This document shows, piece after piece, positions 19,478 to 28,175 of a DNA stretch of 64,000 nucleotides. Numbering within the stretch: position 1 is the stretch's first letter; every line of letters starts with the position of its first letter. The stretch spans positions 1-64,000 of the forward strand of contig DAOLNV010000005.1 of NCBI GenBank assembly GCA_035416745.1. The letters are read 5' to 3'. The notes under the pieces were generated by a model. It had not been told where the DNA came from, ran no database searches, and worked only from the letters and a program-made list of their open reading frames with translations. A program made the translations under genes and the position numbers. This stretch comes from Candidatus Hydrogenedentota bacterium. Its GTDB lineage: Bacteria; Hydrogenedentota; Hydrogenedentia; Hydrogenedentales; SLHB01.

Positions 19478-20219
19478 AGATGTTCCCTCGCATGTGGCGG
19501 CCCCCGTCCACATACAGCACCTGTCCCGTGACAAAAGTGGCGTTCAGCAGGTAACGCAGTGCGTCCATGACGTCCTCAACCTTGCCAAAGCGGTTAAGTG
19601 GATTGGTGTGGGCCAGTTCCTCCAGATACCGGATATCCTTCCCGGCCGGAGGCAGGATGAGACCGGGCGCAATAGCGTTCACCTGGATCGAGGGGGCGAG
19701 CTCCAGGGCCATCGTCCGGGTGATCGTGTGGAATAGGCGCTTGCTCAAATGATACGCGTAATGGGTGCGGTCATAGTCCATAACGCGGGTATCCAGGAAA
19801 TTGATGATGTGCCCTGGCCGGCCCTGTCCCGCGAATGCACGCGCCAGCATGAACGCCGACAAGGCATTGGTGTTAATGTTCTCGAGGATCTGCTCGACCG
19901 AGCACTCGAGCATTGTAGATTCCTCAAAAATCGACGCGTTGTTGACGAGGATGTCAATCGGTCCGAACATTCCTGTCACTTCTTCGAAAAGCTTGGCAAC
20001 ACCGCGGGGATCTGACAGGTCTCCGCGCACCAGCCCGGCATTTACGCCGGATGCGCGCAACTCGCCCGCGAGGGCGGCGGCCGCTTCGCCCGAGGATCTG
20101 TAATGAATGCAGACATTCACGCCTTCTTCCGCAAGTACGCGGACACACGCGGCCCCCAGGCGCTTGGCGCCACCGGTTACGAGCGCCGCCGCGCCCTTCA
20201 GCATACCGTCTTCGCGCAT
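19470..20219 (-). CDS. FolM/pteridine-reductase-like short-chain dehydrogenase
   Basis: 249 residues. Rossmann SDR with the cofactor loop TGGAKRLG near residue 15 in the pteridine-reductase style (T-G-x-x-K-R-L/I-G, favouring NADPH), NNAS near 92, and catalytic Tyr/Lys in YHLSK. The C-terminal YVDGGRHMRG is typical of the family. ATG 20219 has AGGAG seven bases upstream. It heads folB-folK-folE with an 8-nt overlap, so reduction of dihydrobiopterin/dihydromonapterin or dihydrofolate is the reasonable role (FolM/PTR1 type). Generic SDR activity cannot be excluded from sequence alone. No dihydrofolate reductase or dihydropteroate synthase is in the window. Confidence 0.8.
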   Translation of the reverse strand: MREDGMLKGAAALVTGGAKRLGAACVRVLAEEGVNVCIHYRSSGEAAAALAGELRASGVNAGLVRGDLSDPRGVAKLFEEVTGMFGPIDILVNNASIFEESTMLECSVEQILENINTNALSAFMLARAFAGQGRPGHIINFLDTRVMDYDRTHYAYHLSKRLFHTITRTMALELAPSIQVNAIAPGLILPPAGKDIRYLEELAHTNPLNRFGKVEDVMDALRYLLNATFVTGQVLYVDGGRHMRGNIYG

Positions 20220-20399
20220 GGCATGACTCCTGTGTTCTTCGCGGCAATACCCCTACAGAGACACCCGGGAACCTGCGGATATTTCCGTTCCAAACCGAAG
20301 TTCATCATCAACAGGGGGATGACCTGCCCTTCAAGAGATCATACAGAGCCTAACACCTTGCGGTGACGGCGGTCCAATGCTATGCGCTTAAGGGCTACT

Positions 20400-21785
20400 T
20401 CATTCGGGCATTTCAAATGGGTCTTGCGCCCTTGTCAGACACTTGCGAGTAAGGTTCTTGAGCTGTTTCCGGATCTCGGCGGCACTTGGTTCATCGAACA
20501 GATTCTTGAGCTGGTAGGGGTCCTGGCGGATGTCGAACAAGAAACCCTCGCCGCTCGGTTTGACGGCATAGGTGTAGCGCTTCGTGCGAATCCCCCGAAA
20601 GATCGGCGCGGGATGCTTGTTGCCTCCGGTAGCGTTGTCCTTGGAAATGTGCATGATAAACTGACATTCGGGGTCGGGGCCCGCACTTTCCTGCAAGGCG
20701 GCGCTGAAATCCTGCCCCTCGCAGGATTGGGGAATCTCGAGACCTGCCAAACCGCACAAAGTCGGCATGATATCGATGGAACCAAACAATGCCTCACTCT
20801 TGAGCCCCGGCGATACAACGCCCGGCCAGCGCACCAGAAATGGCACGTGAATGGACTCTTCATATGGCTGGCGTTTGCTTCCTAGTCCGTGCGACCCGAA
20901 CATCGAGCCGTGGTCGGAAGTGTATACAACGATGGTATTCGGAGCGAGGCCCATCTCGTCGATGGTCTTGAGGACCCGGCCCAATTCCTCGTCAATCGCG
21001 GTGATATGGGCGTGGTAGCCTTGGTAATTGGGCCAATCGTTGCGTTTTGCAATGTCAGGCGCCTCCTCGGAAACGGCGCCGTTAGCCAGATTGACGTTCG
21101 GCCGGTAGGGCAACGAGCCCTCCGGATACAATGCCTTCTTGTCTTCGGGGGCGTCAGTAAAAGTCGAATGCGGCGGATTCCACGATACCATCAGAAAGAA
21201 CGGCCTGGCATCCTCTCTGCTTTCGCGTATGAACTCGATGGCTTGATCGGTCATGAGCGTGGCGTTGTATCCTTTGGGGCGGACAGGGCCTCCGCTGGCA
21301 GGGTGGTATTCGGAGGTGTCATAGTGAGCACCGGTACCGGTCCAGATGAGGGACTTATCGAAACCAAAGGGTTCCGCGCGGGTTCCGCCCAGGTGCCATT
21401 TGCCGATATAGCCGGTGCGGTAGCCAGCCGACCGAAAAACCTTTCCGATGACGGGCTGCTCTGGGCTGAGGGGAATACTGTTGTCAATGACGCCTTGCTG
21501 GTACGGCCAGCGTCCGGTCATCAGAATGGCGCGGTAGGGAGAACAAACGGGGTAGTTGCTGATAGCGTGCGTGAACTGGGCGCCTTGTGCAGCCATAGCG
21601 GCCATGTGGGGCGTGCGGACCTCGGGCATCTCTGTAAACGACATGGATTGCCAGCGATGTTCATCGCTGAACAGGTAGATGAGGTTCGGGCGGGATGGCC
21701 GCTCCGCTGCTTTTGTTCTGAGGTGCGGAATCCCCACAAGCGTCAATCCTGCCGCCGCGTACGTGATGAAATCCCGCCGTTTCAT
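20400..21785 (-). CDS. Tat-exported type I sulfatase
   Basis: 461 residues from ATG 21785 (GGAAGG upstream). It starts MKRRDFITYAAAG, a twin-arginine signal. The formylglycine site C-x-P-x-R is present as CSPYR (Cys81-Arg85), metal ligands begin at Asp41 (FSDEH), and GKWHLGG and the TSDHGSMFG metal loop follow. These define an FGly-dependent sulfatase that hydrolyses sulfate esters, most likely of sulfated glycans, in the periplasm. A maturase (anaerobic SME or FGE) is not in the window. It is 4 nt downstream of the pseudo-protease gene and so likely co-transcribed. 20220-20399 has no gene. Confidence 0.9.
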   Translation of the reverse strand: MKRRDFITYAAAGLTLVGIPHLRTKAAERPSRPNLIYLFSDEHRWQSMSFTEMPEVRTPHMAAMAAQGAQFTHAISNYPVCSPYRAILMTGRWPYQQGVIDNSIPLSPEQPVIGKVFRSAGYRTGYIGKWHLGGTRAEPFGFDKSLIWTGTGAHYDTSEYHPASGGPVRPKGYNATLMTDQAIEFIRESREDARPFFLMVSWNPPHSTFTDAPEDKKALYPEGSLPYRPNVNLANGAVSEEAPDIAKRNDWPNYQGYHAHITAIDEELGRVLKTIDEMGLAPNTIVVYTSDHGSMFGSHGLGSKRQPYEESIHVPFLVRWPGVVSPGLKSEALFGSIDIMPTLCGLAGLEIPQSCEGQDFSAALQESAGPDPECQFIMHISKDNATGGNKHPAPIFRGIRTKRYTYAVKPSGEGFLFDIRQDPYQLKNLFDEPSAAEIRKQLKNLTRKCLTRAQDPFEMPE

Positions 21786-21789
21786 AAGT

Positions 21790-22713
21790 TTACCCTTCCG
21801 AGTTGGTTTCCTGCGCTGGCGCGGTCTCTTCCTCGGGCGCCTCTTCACGTTGCTCTTCGGGTTGTTCCTGAGTCTGTGCGGGGGCATGCTCGGGCGCTTG
21901 GGCTGCCACTTCCAGCACATCCGAGGCCGGCATGATGATCATGACGGCATTGTCGCTCCCGCCGCCACCCATCATCCCCATCATCCCCATCATGCTGCTG
22001 CTCGAGGCGCGGATAGTGCGGAGGACCAGAATGCCAATGAGATTGCCGTCGAGGGTGAACACCGGCGCACCAAGAGAACTCTCGCTCATCCCGCCTCCAG
22101 CAGGCACGTAGAACGTCCGAGGCTTCTCGACAACCGCTTCGATACGGTCCAACAAGGCGCCATAGGCCCGGTTGGCCACGCGTCCCAGCCGGCTGATGGC
22201 CACGACAGGGTCAAGTTGGGCGGGGGCGCCCGATTTGGAAAGGTCCAGTGCGGCGAAAGGTTTATCCGTTTTTTGTTTTGGGCGCAGGAAGGCAAGATCC
22301 AAATCCTTGTCGCGCAGGACGATTTCAGCGGGGATTTCATCGCCGCCGGCTGTGAGGATGTCAACGCTCTTGATCTCGGTTTCCATCTTGAACCCCATTT
22401 CCTCGAGGTCCATCCCCATCATGTTACGCGAAGCGGAGGTGGGGTCGGTGGAAAACAGACTGACAACGGCCAGCCCGGAAGGGTTGATGACGGTACCCGT
22501 GATTTCCGACTTGCTTTCCTCGCTCTGCGAGCCGCTTCCCTGCATGGAATACCGGTTTTCGATCACCAGCTTGATGGTCACCACAGCATCCTTGTTATTT
22601 GCAACGAGGCTCCGGGCCATGTCGGCAAGTTCGTCGGAGCTTGCCGTTCCAGCAATCCAAAAACAACTCAGAACGGCGATTGTGAGCCCTCTCTGCAGTG
22701 ACCTGAAATTCAT
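21790..22713 (-). CDS. Secreted trypsin-fold pseudo-protease
   Basis: About 307 residues from ATG 22713, with AGGAG seven bases upstream. Signal peptide LTIAVLSCFWIAG, then a region laid out like an HtrA protease domain: GTVINPSGLAVVS where GSGVIxxxGxxxTNxHV is expected, DKDLDLAFLRPK where the catalytic Asp segment lies, and SESSLGAPVF where GNSGGPL is expected. The catalytic His and the oxyanion GNSGG are absent, so protease activity is unlikely. A Met/Gly tract (MMGMMGMMGGGG, encoded around 21957-21995) and a Pro/Glu/Gln-rich tail end the protein. It sits between the sulfatase and an active-looking HtrA gene. Confidence 0.7.
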   Translation of the reverse strand: MNFRSLQRGLTIAVLSCFWIAGTASSDELADMARSLVANNKDAVVTIKLVIENRYSMQGSGSQSEESKSEITGTVINPSGLAVVSLFSTDPTSASRNMMGMDLEEMGFKMETEIKSVDILTAGGDEIPAEIVLRDKDLDLAFLRPKQKTDKPFAALDLSKSGAPAQLDPVVAISRLGRVANRAYGALLDRIEAVVEKPRTFYVPAGGGMSESSLGAPVFTLDGNLIGILVLRTIRASSSSMMGMMGMMGGGGSDNAVMIIMPASDVLEVAAQAPEHAPAQTQEQPEEQREEAPEEETAPAQETNSEG

Positions 22714-23166
22714 GTCCGTTCTCCTTGGCGATGCGTTACGCGCGGTTTTGGGTTTCCTCAACAGAAACATCTCGAGAGATTCTCGTGATTCCGATCCTCT
22801 GCCGCCCCTCCGGGGCTATGAGCTGAGAGCGGGCGCATCCCAGGGCTGCGTCACGCGTTCCGCGTGCCTTGCCCTGGGGTATTTCCTGTCGTCCCTTCAG
22901 GACTTCGTATGAAACCCCGACTTGATTTATTTTCGGGCGACCCTTCGGGACTTCGGACGGGGAGGCGGTAGTGGCGTGGTGTACGGGCCACGCTGGAGGT
23001 TTCGATTCCCGCTCTGATCTTGTTTGTGTCATCCGCCAAATCCATGGTCTTGGGTCTTGCTCTTGAATCATGCCAGCGAGGGCGTTGGCTTTTTACGGGG
23101 GACGCTCTTTCGAGAACCCACCTGTCGGCGTATCAGATTCTACTGCCGCCCGCCCTCGGCCACGGG
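22714..23166. repeat. Intergenic nested-palindrome repeat region
   Basis: 453 bp without a gene. From about 22805 to 22960 it consists of consecutive hairpins: CCCC-TCC-GGGG (22805-22815), an outer pair CCCAGGG (22839-22845)/CCCTGGG (22872-22878) enclosing CACGCG-TTC-CGCGTG (22852-22866), then GTCC-CTTCA-GGAC (22891-22903) and a near copy of that block (CCCTTCGGGACTTCG) about 50 bp on. This is the look of a dispersed REP-like intergenic element. From memory, similar GC-rich hairpin series occur between genes in Planctomycetes-like genomes, but I cannot confirm identity here. The minus-strand reading is open but is not a gene. Confidence 0.6.
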
Positions 23167-25227
23167 TCATCCGCCACTCTCCCACTGCGGCTCGAACTGC
23201 AGGAAAAGGGTATAAATGCCCCGTTGCACTTTGAAGATAATGGTCTTGGGCTTTTCGTCGGCGATCGATTTCATTCTCTGCTCAAACCATTCGACATCCA
23301 CGACTTTTTCGCCGTTGACCTCAGCGATCAAGTCGGAAACGCCGAGCATGCCCAAGGCCGCCCAGCTTCCCGACTTGATTTCCTCCACGAGCACGCCCGT
23401 CTTGCTTTCTTCCCACTCTTCCCGTGCGCGGTCAAAGAAGGTTATATCGCGAACGGTGAACTCGAAGTTGTCATCGCGGTATTTCTTCATTTCGCGGTCG
23501 AGTTTTGGCGCCGGGACCAATTCGACGGCAACAGACATCTTTTCTCCGCCCCGCTTTATACCCAGCTCCGCCGAGGTCCCAACCTTATATTGCCGAATCA
23601 ATACGGGAAGCTCCTCATAATCCTCGGGGGCGTTGGCCTCGAGTTCCACGCCATCGACCTCAAGAATCAGGTCACCCACTTGCAGCCCCGCTTTCTCGGC
23701 CGTGCTGCCGGAAAAGACGCGAGTGACGCGAAATCCCGTCAAGTTTTCGTCCCCCATGTTCTTTGCAATGTCTTTCGTGATCACTTGGGTTTCGACAGGA
23801 AGCCAGGCTTTCTTGACCTCGAGGCCCGGGTCCTTCAATTCCTGAATGCCGACGTCGATCACGGTAACCAACTGTTGTTCGCGTCGCTCGAATTGCACCA
23901 GCACCGGCGTGGGCTCCGTCTTGCCCTCTGTTATGTCCTGGGTGACCTTTTTCATATCCGGGACGTTCTTGACGGGCTGGCCTGCGATAGCGGTGATGAC
24001 GTCCTTGTCCTCGATGGCGGGTTTCGCATCGCCGGATGGACCGCCCGGCCGGACCGACGTAACGATCACTCCGTCCTGGTTGTCGCGCCGCAGTTCTTTC
24101 GCGATGAGAAACGAAATATCCCGGACGGTAAGCCCCCACTGCTTCAATTCCGACTGTTTAGGGGAGGCTTCCTTGCGGTCGGTCGTTGTCATGGAAAAGG
24201 ACTTTTCGTTGCCATCGCGCAGGACAATCGCTTCGACGGCTTCACCGATGGGCAGGTCTGCGACGAAACGGTTGAAGAGAGGCACCTGTTCGTCGAACTC
24301 GACGTCAACATCCTGGCCGGCCAACCGGAGCAGGTAGTCGCCCGCCTGCAGCCCGGCTTGGGCCGCAGGGGTATCCTTCATGACATTTGCGATGAGTGCA
24401 CCGTGGTCCATCGGGCTGTACTTGAAACGCGGCTGGATGTCGAATCCGAGCCATGCCCGCTTTACCTGGCCCTGTTCGAGAAGCACCGAGGCGATCTGCT
24501 GGGCCAGCTCGCTGGGGATGGCGCCGCCAAGGCCGCCTACGCGGATCTCGTTGATCCCGACGATTTCACCCTGGAGGTTCACCAAGGGCCCGCCGCTGTT
24601 GCCGCCGTAGATCTGTGCATCGTGGCCCAGCCAAACGACAAATGAGCCCACGTCTTCCCCATCTTCGTCCATGCGCCGGAACGGGCCGAACCAGCGCGGC
24701 ATGATCATCTCGGTATTGCTGATGATCCCGAGAGTTACCGATTGGGACAGGGCCATCGGGCTGCCCATGGCCAGCACGTCGTCCCCTACTTTGATTTGCG
24801 TCGAGTCGCCCCATTCCGCTATTGGGAACACTCGCGGCTCGTCGGGCTTGAGTTTCAGCAATGCGATATCCGAGAGGGGGTCTCGTCCCACCAGTTCCGC
24901 TTCGATCTTCTCCTTTGTCGAGAGCGTACAGACCATCCTTGTGGCATGGCCGGCGACATGATGATTCGTAACGACATGACCTTCGGGTGTAATGATCACG
25001 CCGCTGCCGGAGGATTCATACTTTACTTCGCGCCCTTCGTAATAGTCGGGCGTGACGACCTCGATGCGCACGAGCGCCGGCTTCACCCTTGCCACAGCGG
25101 CGTCTACGGAACTGCGCAAAGTTTCCGGTATCCCGGCCAAGGGGGCGGCGGCTTCCTGGGCTGCCGAAAGCGCCGCAGGCATCAAGACCAAGAACAGCAG
25201 CAGACTGAAGACGATTGGGAATTTCAT
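23167..25227 (-). CDS. HtrA/Deg-family serine protease with four PDZ-like domains
   Basis: 686 residues from ATG 25227 (AAGGA seven bases upstream; an in-frame start nine codons earlier is less likely). A signal peptide ends near residue 22 (ALSAAQ). The trypsin domain has an intact triad: His90 in TNHHV, Asp120 in DPLSDIALL, Ser211 in GGNSGGPL. Four PDZ-like repeats follow at about 265-350, 360-455, 475-570 and 580-680, recognisable by AAQAGLQAGDYLLRL, GDAKPAIEDKDVITAI, AEKAGLQVGDLILEV and ALGMLGVSDLIAEV. DegP and DegQ have two PDZ domains, so this one is extended. Likely a periplasmic quality-control protease. Confidence 0.92.
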   Translation of the reverse strand: MKFPIVFSLLLFLVLMPAALSAAQEAAAPLAGIPETLRSSVDAAVARVKPALVRIEVVTPDYYEGREVKYESSGSGVIITPEGHVVTNHHVAGHATRMVCTLSTKEKIEAELVGRDPLSDIALLKLKPDEPRVFPIAEWGDSTQIKVGDDVLAMGSPMALSQSVTLGIISNTEMIMPRWFGPFRRMDEDGEDVGSFVVWLGHDAQIYGGNSGGPLVNLQGEIVGINEIRVGGLGGAIPSELAQQIASVLLEQGQVKRAWLGFDIQPRFKYSPMDHGALIANVMKDTPAAQAGLQAGDYLLRLAGQDVDVEFDEQVPLFNRFVADLPIGEAVEAIVLRDGNEKSFSMTTTDRKEASPKQSELKQWGLTVRDISFLIAKELRRDNQDGVIVTSVRPGGPSGDAKPAIEDKDVITAIAGQPVKNVPDMKKVTQDITEGKTEPTPVLVQFERREQQLVTVIDVGIQELKDPGLEVKKAWLPVETQVITKDIAKNMGDENLTGFRVTRVFSGSTAEKAGLQVGDLILEVDGVELEANAPEDYEELPVLIRQYKVGTSAELGIKRGGEKMSVAVELVPAPKLDREMKKYRDDNFEFTVRDITFFDRAREEWEESKTGVLVEEIKSGSWAALGMLGVSDLIAEVNGEKVVDVEWFEQRMKSIADEKPKTIIFKVQRGIYTLFLQFEPQWESGG

Positions 25228-25528
25228 GGGCTTTTCCTTAAACGGCTTTCGCACTTGGAATTACCTATGGAACCACGGCCGCGCCCCGGCATCATGCAAT
25301 ACCGCCTTGGGCAATCAGTCGGGGACGTGACGTATGCCCTACCGGCCGGAATCCATGGGCCGATTATGGTCAAGGCATGCGGACGTGTCAAGGGAAACGG
25401 CTGTATGCCCTTTCGGGGAGTCATATGTTGCTCAAGTGTTGAGGGCATACCCGTTTGGGGTACACGCGGATTCCTGTTGCCTAAACGATTTGTTGCGGCT
25501 AGACTGGCGTGCGGGAGGTTTGGATAAG
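25228..25528. promoter_or_regulatory. Divergent htrA/pap spacer with a thrice-repeated 9-mer
   Basis: 301 bp between divergent genes. GTATGCCCT occurs at 25332-25340 and 25403-25411, and its reverse complement AGGGCATAC at 25442-25450, so an inverted pair (31-bp spacing) and a direct pair share the spacer. That could be an operator for a dimeric regulator, or a stem. A moderate promoter for the plus-strand gene is TTGCCT (25477-25482), 17 bp, TAGACT (25500-25505), though it would leave a very short leader before GGAGG at 25513-25517. No small gene is convincing here. Confidence 0.35.
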
Positions 25529-27010
25529 ATGCTCGAAACAGTTGACTTAAGGGCCCAACTCCCCAAGTCCGATTACAAGACGGCGATGGAACGGCTTGAC
25601 CTGCGCCTGGCCCAATTGCAGCGCGATTTGTGGGGCGCCGGGGTCCCTGTCCTCGTGGTGTTTGAAGGGTGGGACGCTGCCGGCAAGGGCTTGGTGCTCG
25701 GGCGTATTCTGCAGGCATTCGACCCTCGGGGTTTCAAGGTCCACAACGTTGGCGCCCCGACAGAGCTTGCGCGTTGCTGGCCTCCCATGGGCCGGTACTG
25801 GAACATCACCCCCGCTGACGGCCAGATAGCCATCTACAACCACAGTTGGTACCGACAGGTCTTGAATGAGCGGGTGGAAGACGGCGTTTCCGCTCAGGCG
25901 CTTCAAGAGGCCAACGAACGCATCCGAGTGTTTGAGCGTCAATTGACCGACGACGACGCGGTCATCGTCAAATTCTTCCTGCACATTGACAAGAAGGAGC
26001 AGGCCAAACGTTTTCGCAGATTGCGGAAGGACCCCGCCTTCGCGTGGAAAGTCGGCAAAGCGGAGCAACGGCGTCACAAGCTGTACAACCGGTACGCGGA
26101 GGCGGTTGAAGATATGCTTCGTGAAACCTCCACCCCCTATGCGCCGTGGACTCTCGTGCCTTCGACGGATGATCGGTTCGCGTGTGTGACCGTGGCCGAA
26201 ACACTGGCGGCAGCGTTTGACCGCGCGCTCGCGCTGAAGAAGCCGCACGTAGCTGCGAAGAAAAAGGTCCCGATGCGGCGGAGGCGTACGAGCCCTCTTG
26301 ACAGGGTCGATATGACGGCGGTCCTGGACGACAAGAAGTACGGTGAGCGGGTGGATACTCTCCAAGAGGAACTCCGCCGGCTTCAACACCTCTGTTACCG
26401 TGAACGCGTGCCCGTGGTTATGGTGTATGAGGGATGGGACGCTGCCGGGAAGGGCGGCAACATCCGGCGGCTCTTGGGGGAGCTGGATCCACGGGGCTAC
26501 GAGGTGGTGCCTGTCGGCGCGCCAACGGGCGACGAAAAGACCCATCACTACCTCTGGCGTTTCTGGCGGGCCCTTCCCAAAGCAGGACACTTTACGGTTT
26601 TCGACAGGAGCTGGTACGGACGGGTTCTGGTGGAACGGGTCGAAGGTTTTGCAACCCGCGACGAATGGAGCAGGGCCTACAGGGAAATCAACGAGTTCGA
26701 GGAGCAACTGGCCGAATACGGCACGGTCGTGGTCAAGTTCTGGATTCACATATCAAAAGAAGAACAATTGGCACGATTCGAGGCCCGTCAGAATACTCCG
26801 CACAAGCGCTGGAAGATTACCGACGAGGACTGGCGCAACCGGAAACGCTGGGATGACTATTGGATCGCTGTCTCCGACATGATCGAGCAGACATCAACGC
26901 TCCAGGCGCCGTGGACCATCATCGCGGGCAACGACAAGCGTTATGCGCGGATGCAGGCACTCGAGACGGTCGCCGCCCGCATTTCAGACCGGTTGAAAGG
27001 TAAGAAATAG
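25529..27010 (+). CDS. pap: Two-domain PPK2 polyphosphate kinase / polyphosphate:AMP phosphotransferase
   Basis: 493 residues from ATG 25529 with GGAGG ten bases upstream; the frame is open to 25334 but that extension has no family similarity. Two PPK2 domains are in tandem (about 1-240 and 270-490). Both keep the Walker A GWDAAGKG (first at 47-54). The second has the catalytic DRSWYGRVLVERVE. The first has NHSWYRQVLNERVE, with the key Asp replaced by Asn, so the C-terminal domain is probably the active one, as known for tandem PPK2 enzymes of the AMP-phosphorylating class. Uses polyphosphate to make ADP from AMP. Monocistronic, facing manA. Confidence 0.9.
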   Translation: MLETVDLRAQLPKSDYKTAMERLDLRLAQLQRDLWGAGVPVLVVFEGWDAAGKGLVLGRILQAFDPRGFKVHNVGAPTELARCWPPMGRYWNITPADGQIAIYNHSWYRQVLNERVEDGVSAQALQEANERIRVFERQLTDDDAVIVKFFLHIDKKEQAKRFRRLRKDPAFAWKVGKAEQRRHKLYNRYAEAVEDMLRETSTPYAPWTLVPSTDDRFACVTVAETLAAAFDRALALKKPHVAAKKKVPMRRRRTSPLDRVDMTAVLDDKKYGERVDTLQEELRRLQHLCYRERVPVVMVYEGWDAAGKGGNIRRLLGELDPRGYEVVPVGAPTGDEKTHHYLWRFWRALPKAGHFTVFDRSWYGRVLVERVEGFATRDEWSRAYREINEFEEQLAEYGTVVVKFWIHISKEEQLARFEARQNTPHKRWKITDEDWRNRKRWDDYWIAVSDMIEQTSTLQAPWTIIAGNDKRYARMQALETVAARISDRLKGKK

Positions 27011-27043
27011 GCCAGGAAATTCAGTCTCTCGGTTCCACGGTGC

Positions 27044-28138
27044 TCAGATTCGCAGGTCGCTGTGCTCTCTGTCTCCTCCGAGCAAGGTGATGGCATCGCG
27101 GCTGTGCCCGGCGGAAAGCAGGGGATCGATGACGTCGGCGCGAAGGTCGGGGACATAGTAGTCGAGGAATTCACCGTGGCCCTCGACGGAAAACGCCTCG
27201 TATTGTCCTGGCACCAGAACAGCCTCAGCGGCCTTCAGGACATGTGTTTCCCGTTTCACGCCGACGGCGAGAAGGCCAGACTTAGCCAAGAGGATGTGAA
27301 AGGAATCACCGCGCGTATCTCTTTGGTAGCGGCCCCGGCAGGTGACCAGGTCGGACGCGAAGTAACGGCAGGCCGCCAGGATCGTTCGCTGTGCGCTATC
27401 CTGGCCGGGGCAGGCAAGCGGGGCTGCTTCGCCGCCGTACGACGAACCGAAGGAAATGGCCGCGAGAGCTTTTTCGAGATGCAGTTCGCGGGGTTTCCCG
27501 TTGGTTCCGAGCCTTCCCCAATCATAGATGCGGTAAGTCAGATGGCTGTTCTGCTGGATTTCGGCCAGTACGATGCCTCCGCCGATAGCGTGAACGGTTC
27601 CGGCGGACACAAAAGCCGTTGTCCCCTCGCACACGGGGAATCTTCTGAGGAGTCTTTCGGGCGAGCCGTTGCGGACTGCCTCCGTGAAGGCGTGCCTGTT
27701 TGTGCCCGGGTGCAGGCCGCAGATCAATTCGCTTCCGGGTTCCGCGTGAAGGACGTGCCACATTTCCGTCTTGCCGGTTTCCGGTTCCCGCAGCCGCTGG
27801 GCGCAATCATCGTCGGGATGCACTTGCAGCGACAGGTCCTCCGCGGAGTCCAGCATTTTAAGCAGGAGTGGAAAACGGCCGCCCGGGGTAAGCCGTGCTT
27901 GTGTCCCAAGCAGCGCCAGACGGTCTATGCGCAGAAGGTCCTGCACCGTCTTGCCCTTCAGAGGGCCCTGGGAGATGCTGGTTTCGTGGCCCGGATGATC
28001 GGAAAGCAGCCAGGCTTCTCCGATCCGGATGTTTTCCGGCACGGGCTTCTTGTAGAGGGTCCTGAGCTTGTGGCCGCCCCAAACGCGTTCGTAATAGCGC
28101 TCCTCGAAATGCAGGACATCCCATTCTTCGCGGCCCAT
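27044..28138 (-). CDS. manA: Class I mannose-6-phosphate isomerase
   Basis: 364 residues. Interconverts mannose-6-phosphate and fructose-6-phosphate, a cytoplasmic Zn enzyme. Metal ligands are in SLQVHPDD, KTEMWHVL and AGTVHAIGGG; IQQNSHLTYRIYDWGR carries the conserved Arg. The length is like the shorter Bacillus-type enzyme. ATG 28138 lies 37 nt after the stop of the MBL hydrolase gene, so it is the last gene of the trp-aroC unit. It converges with the plus-strand PPK2 gene, with 33 bp between stops and no clear terminator. It may feed glycan synthesis or use of released mannose. Confidence 0.93.
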   Translation of the reverse strand: MGREEWDVLHFEERYYERVWGGHKLRTLYKKPVPENIRIGEAWLLSDHPGHETSISQGPLKGKTVQDLLRIDRLALLGTQARLTPGGRFPLLLKMLDSAEDLSLQVHPDDDCAQRLREPETGKTEMWHVLHAEPGSELICGLHPGTNRHAFTEAVRNGSPERLLRRFPVCEGTTAFVSAGTVHAIGGGIVLAEIQQNSHLTYRIYDWGRLGTNGKPRELHLEKALAAISFGSSYGGEAAPLACPGQDSAQRTILAACRYFASDLVTCRGRYQRDTRGDSFHILLAKSGLLAVGVKRETHVLKAAEAVLVPGQYEAFSVEGHGEFLDYYVPDLRADVIDPLLSAGHSRDAITLLGGDREHSDLRI

Positions 28139-28175
28139 TGATCCTTGCGCCTCCCTTACCTGTGAAAGTCAGTCA

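Noticed and set aside
21957..22000. CRISPR-like or microsatellite array (CATCATCCC units)
   Set aside because: It is in frame inside the pseudo-protease gene and simply encodes a Met/Gly-rich tract; no spacers.
23020..24645. 541-codon plus-strand open frame opposite the HtrA gene
   Set aside because: The minus strand encodes an intact protease with the full triad; the antisense frame has no family motifs.
25547..26749. 400-codon minus-strand open frame opposite the PPK2 gene
   Set aside because: Antisense to a two-domain PPK2 with two clear Walker A motifs.
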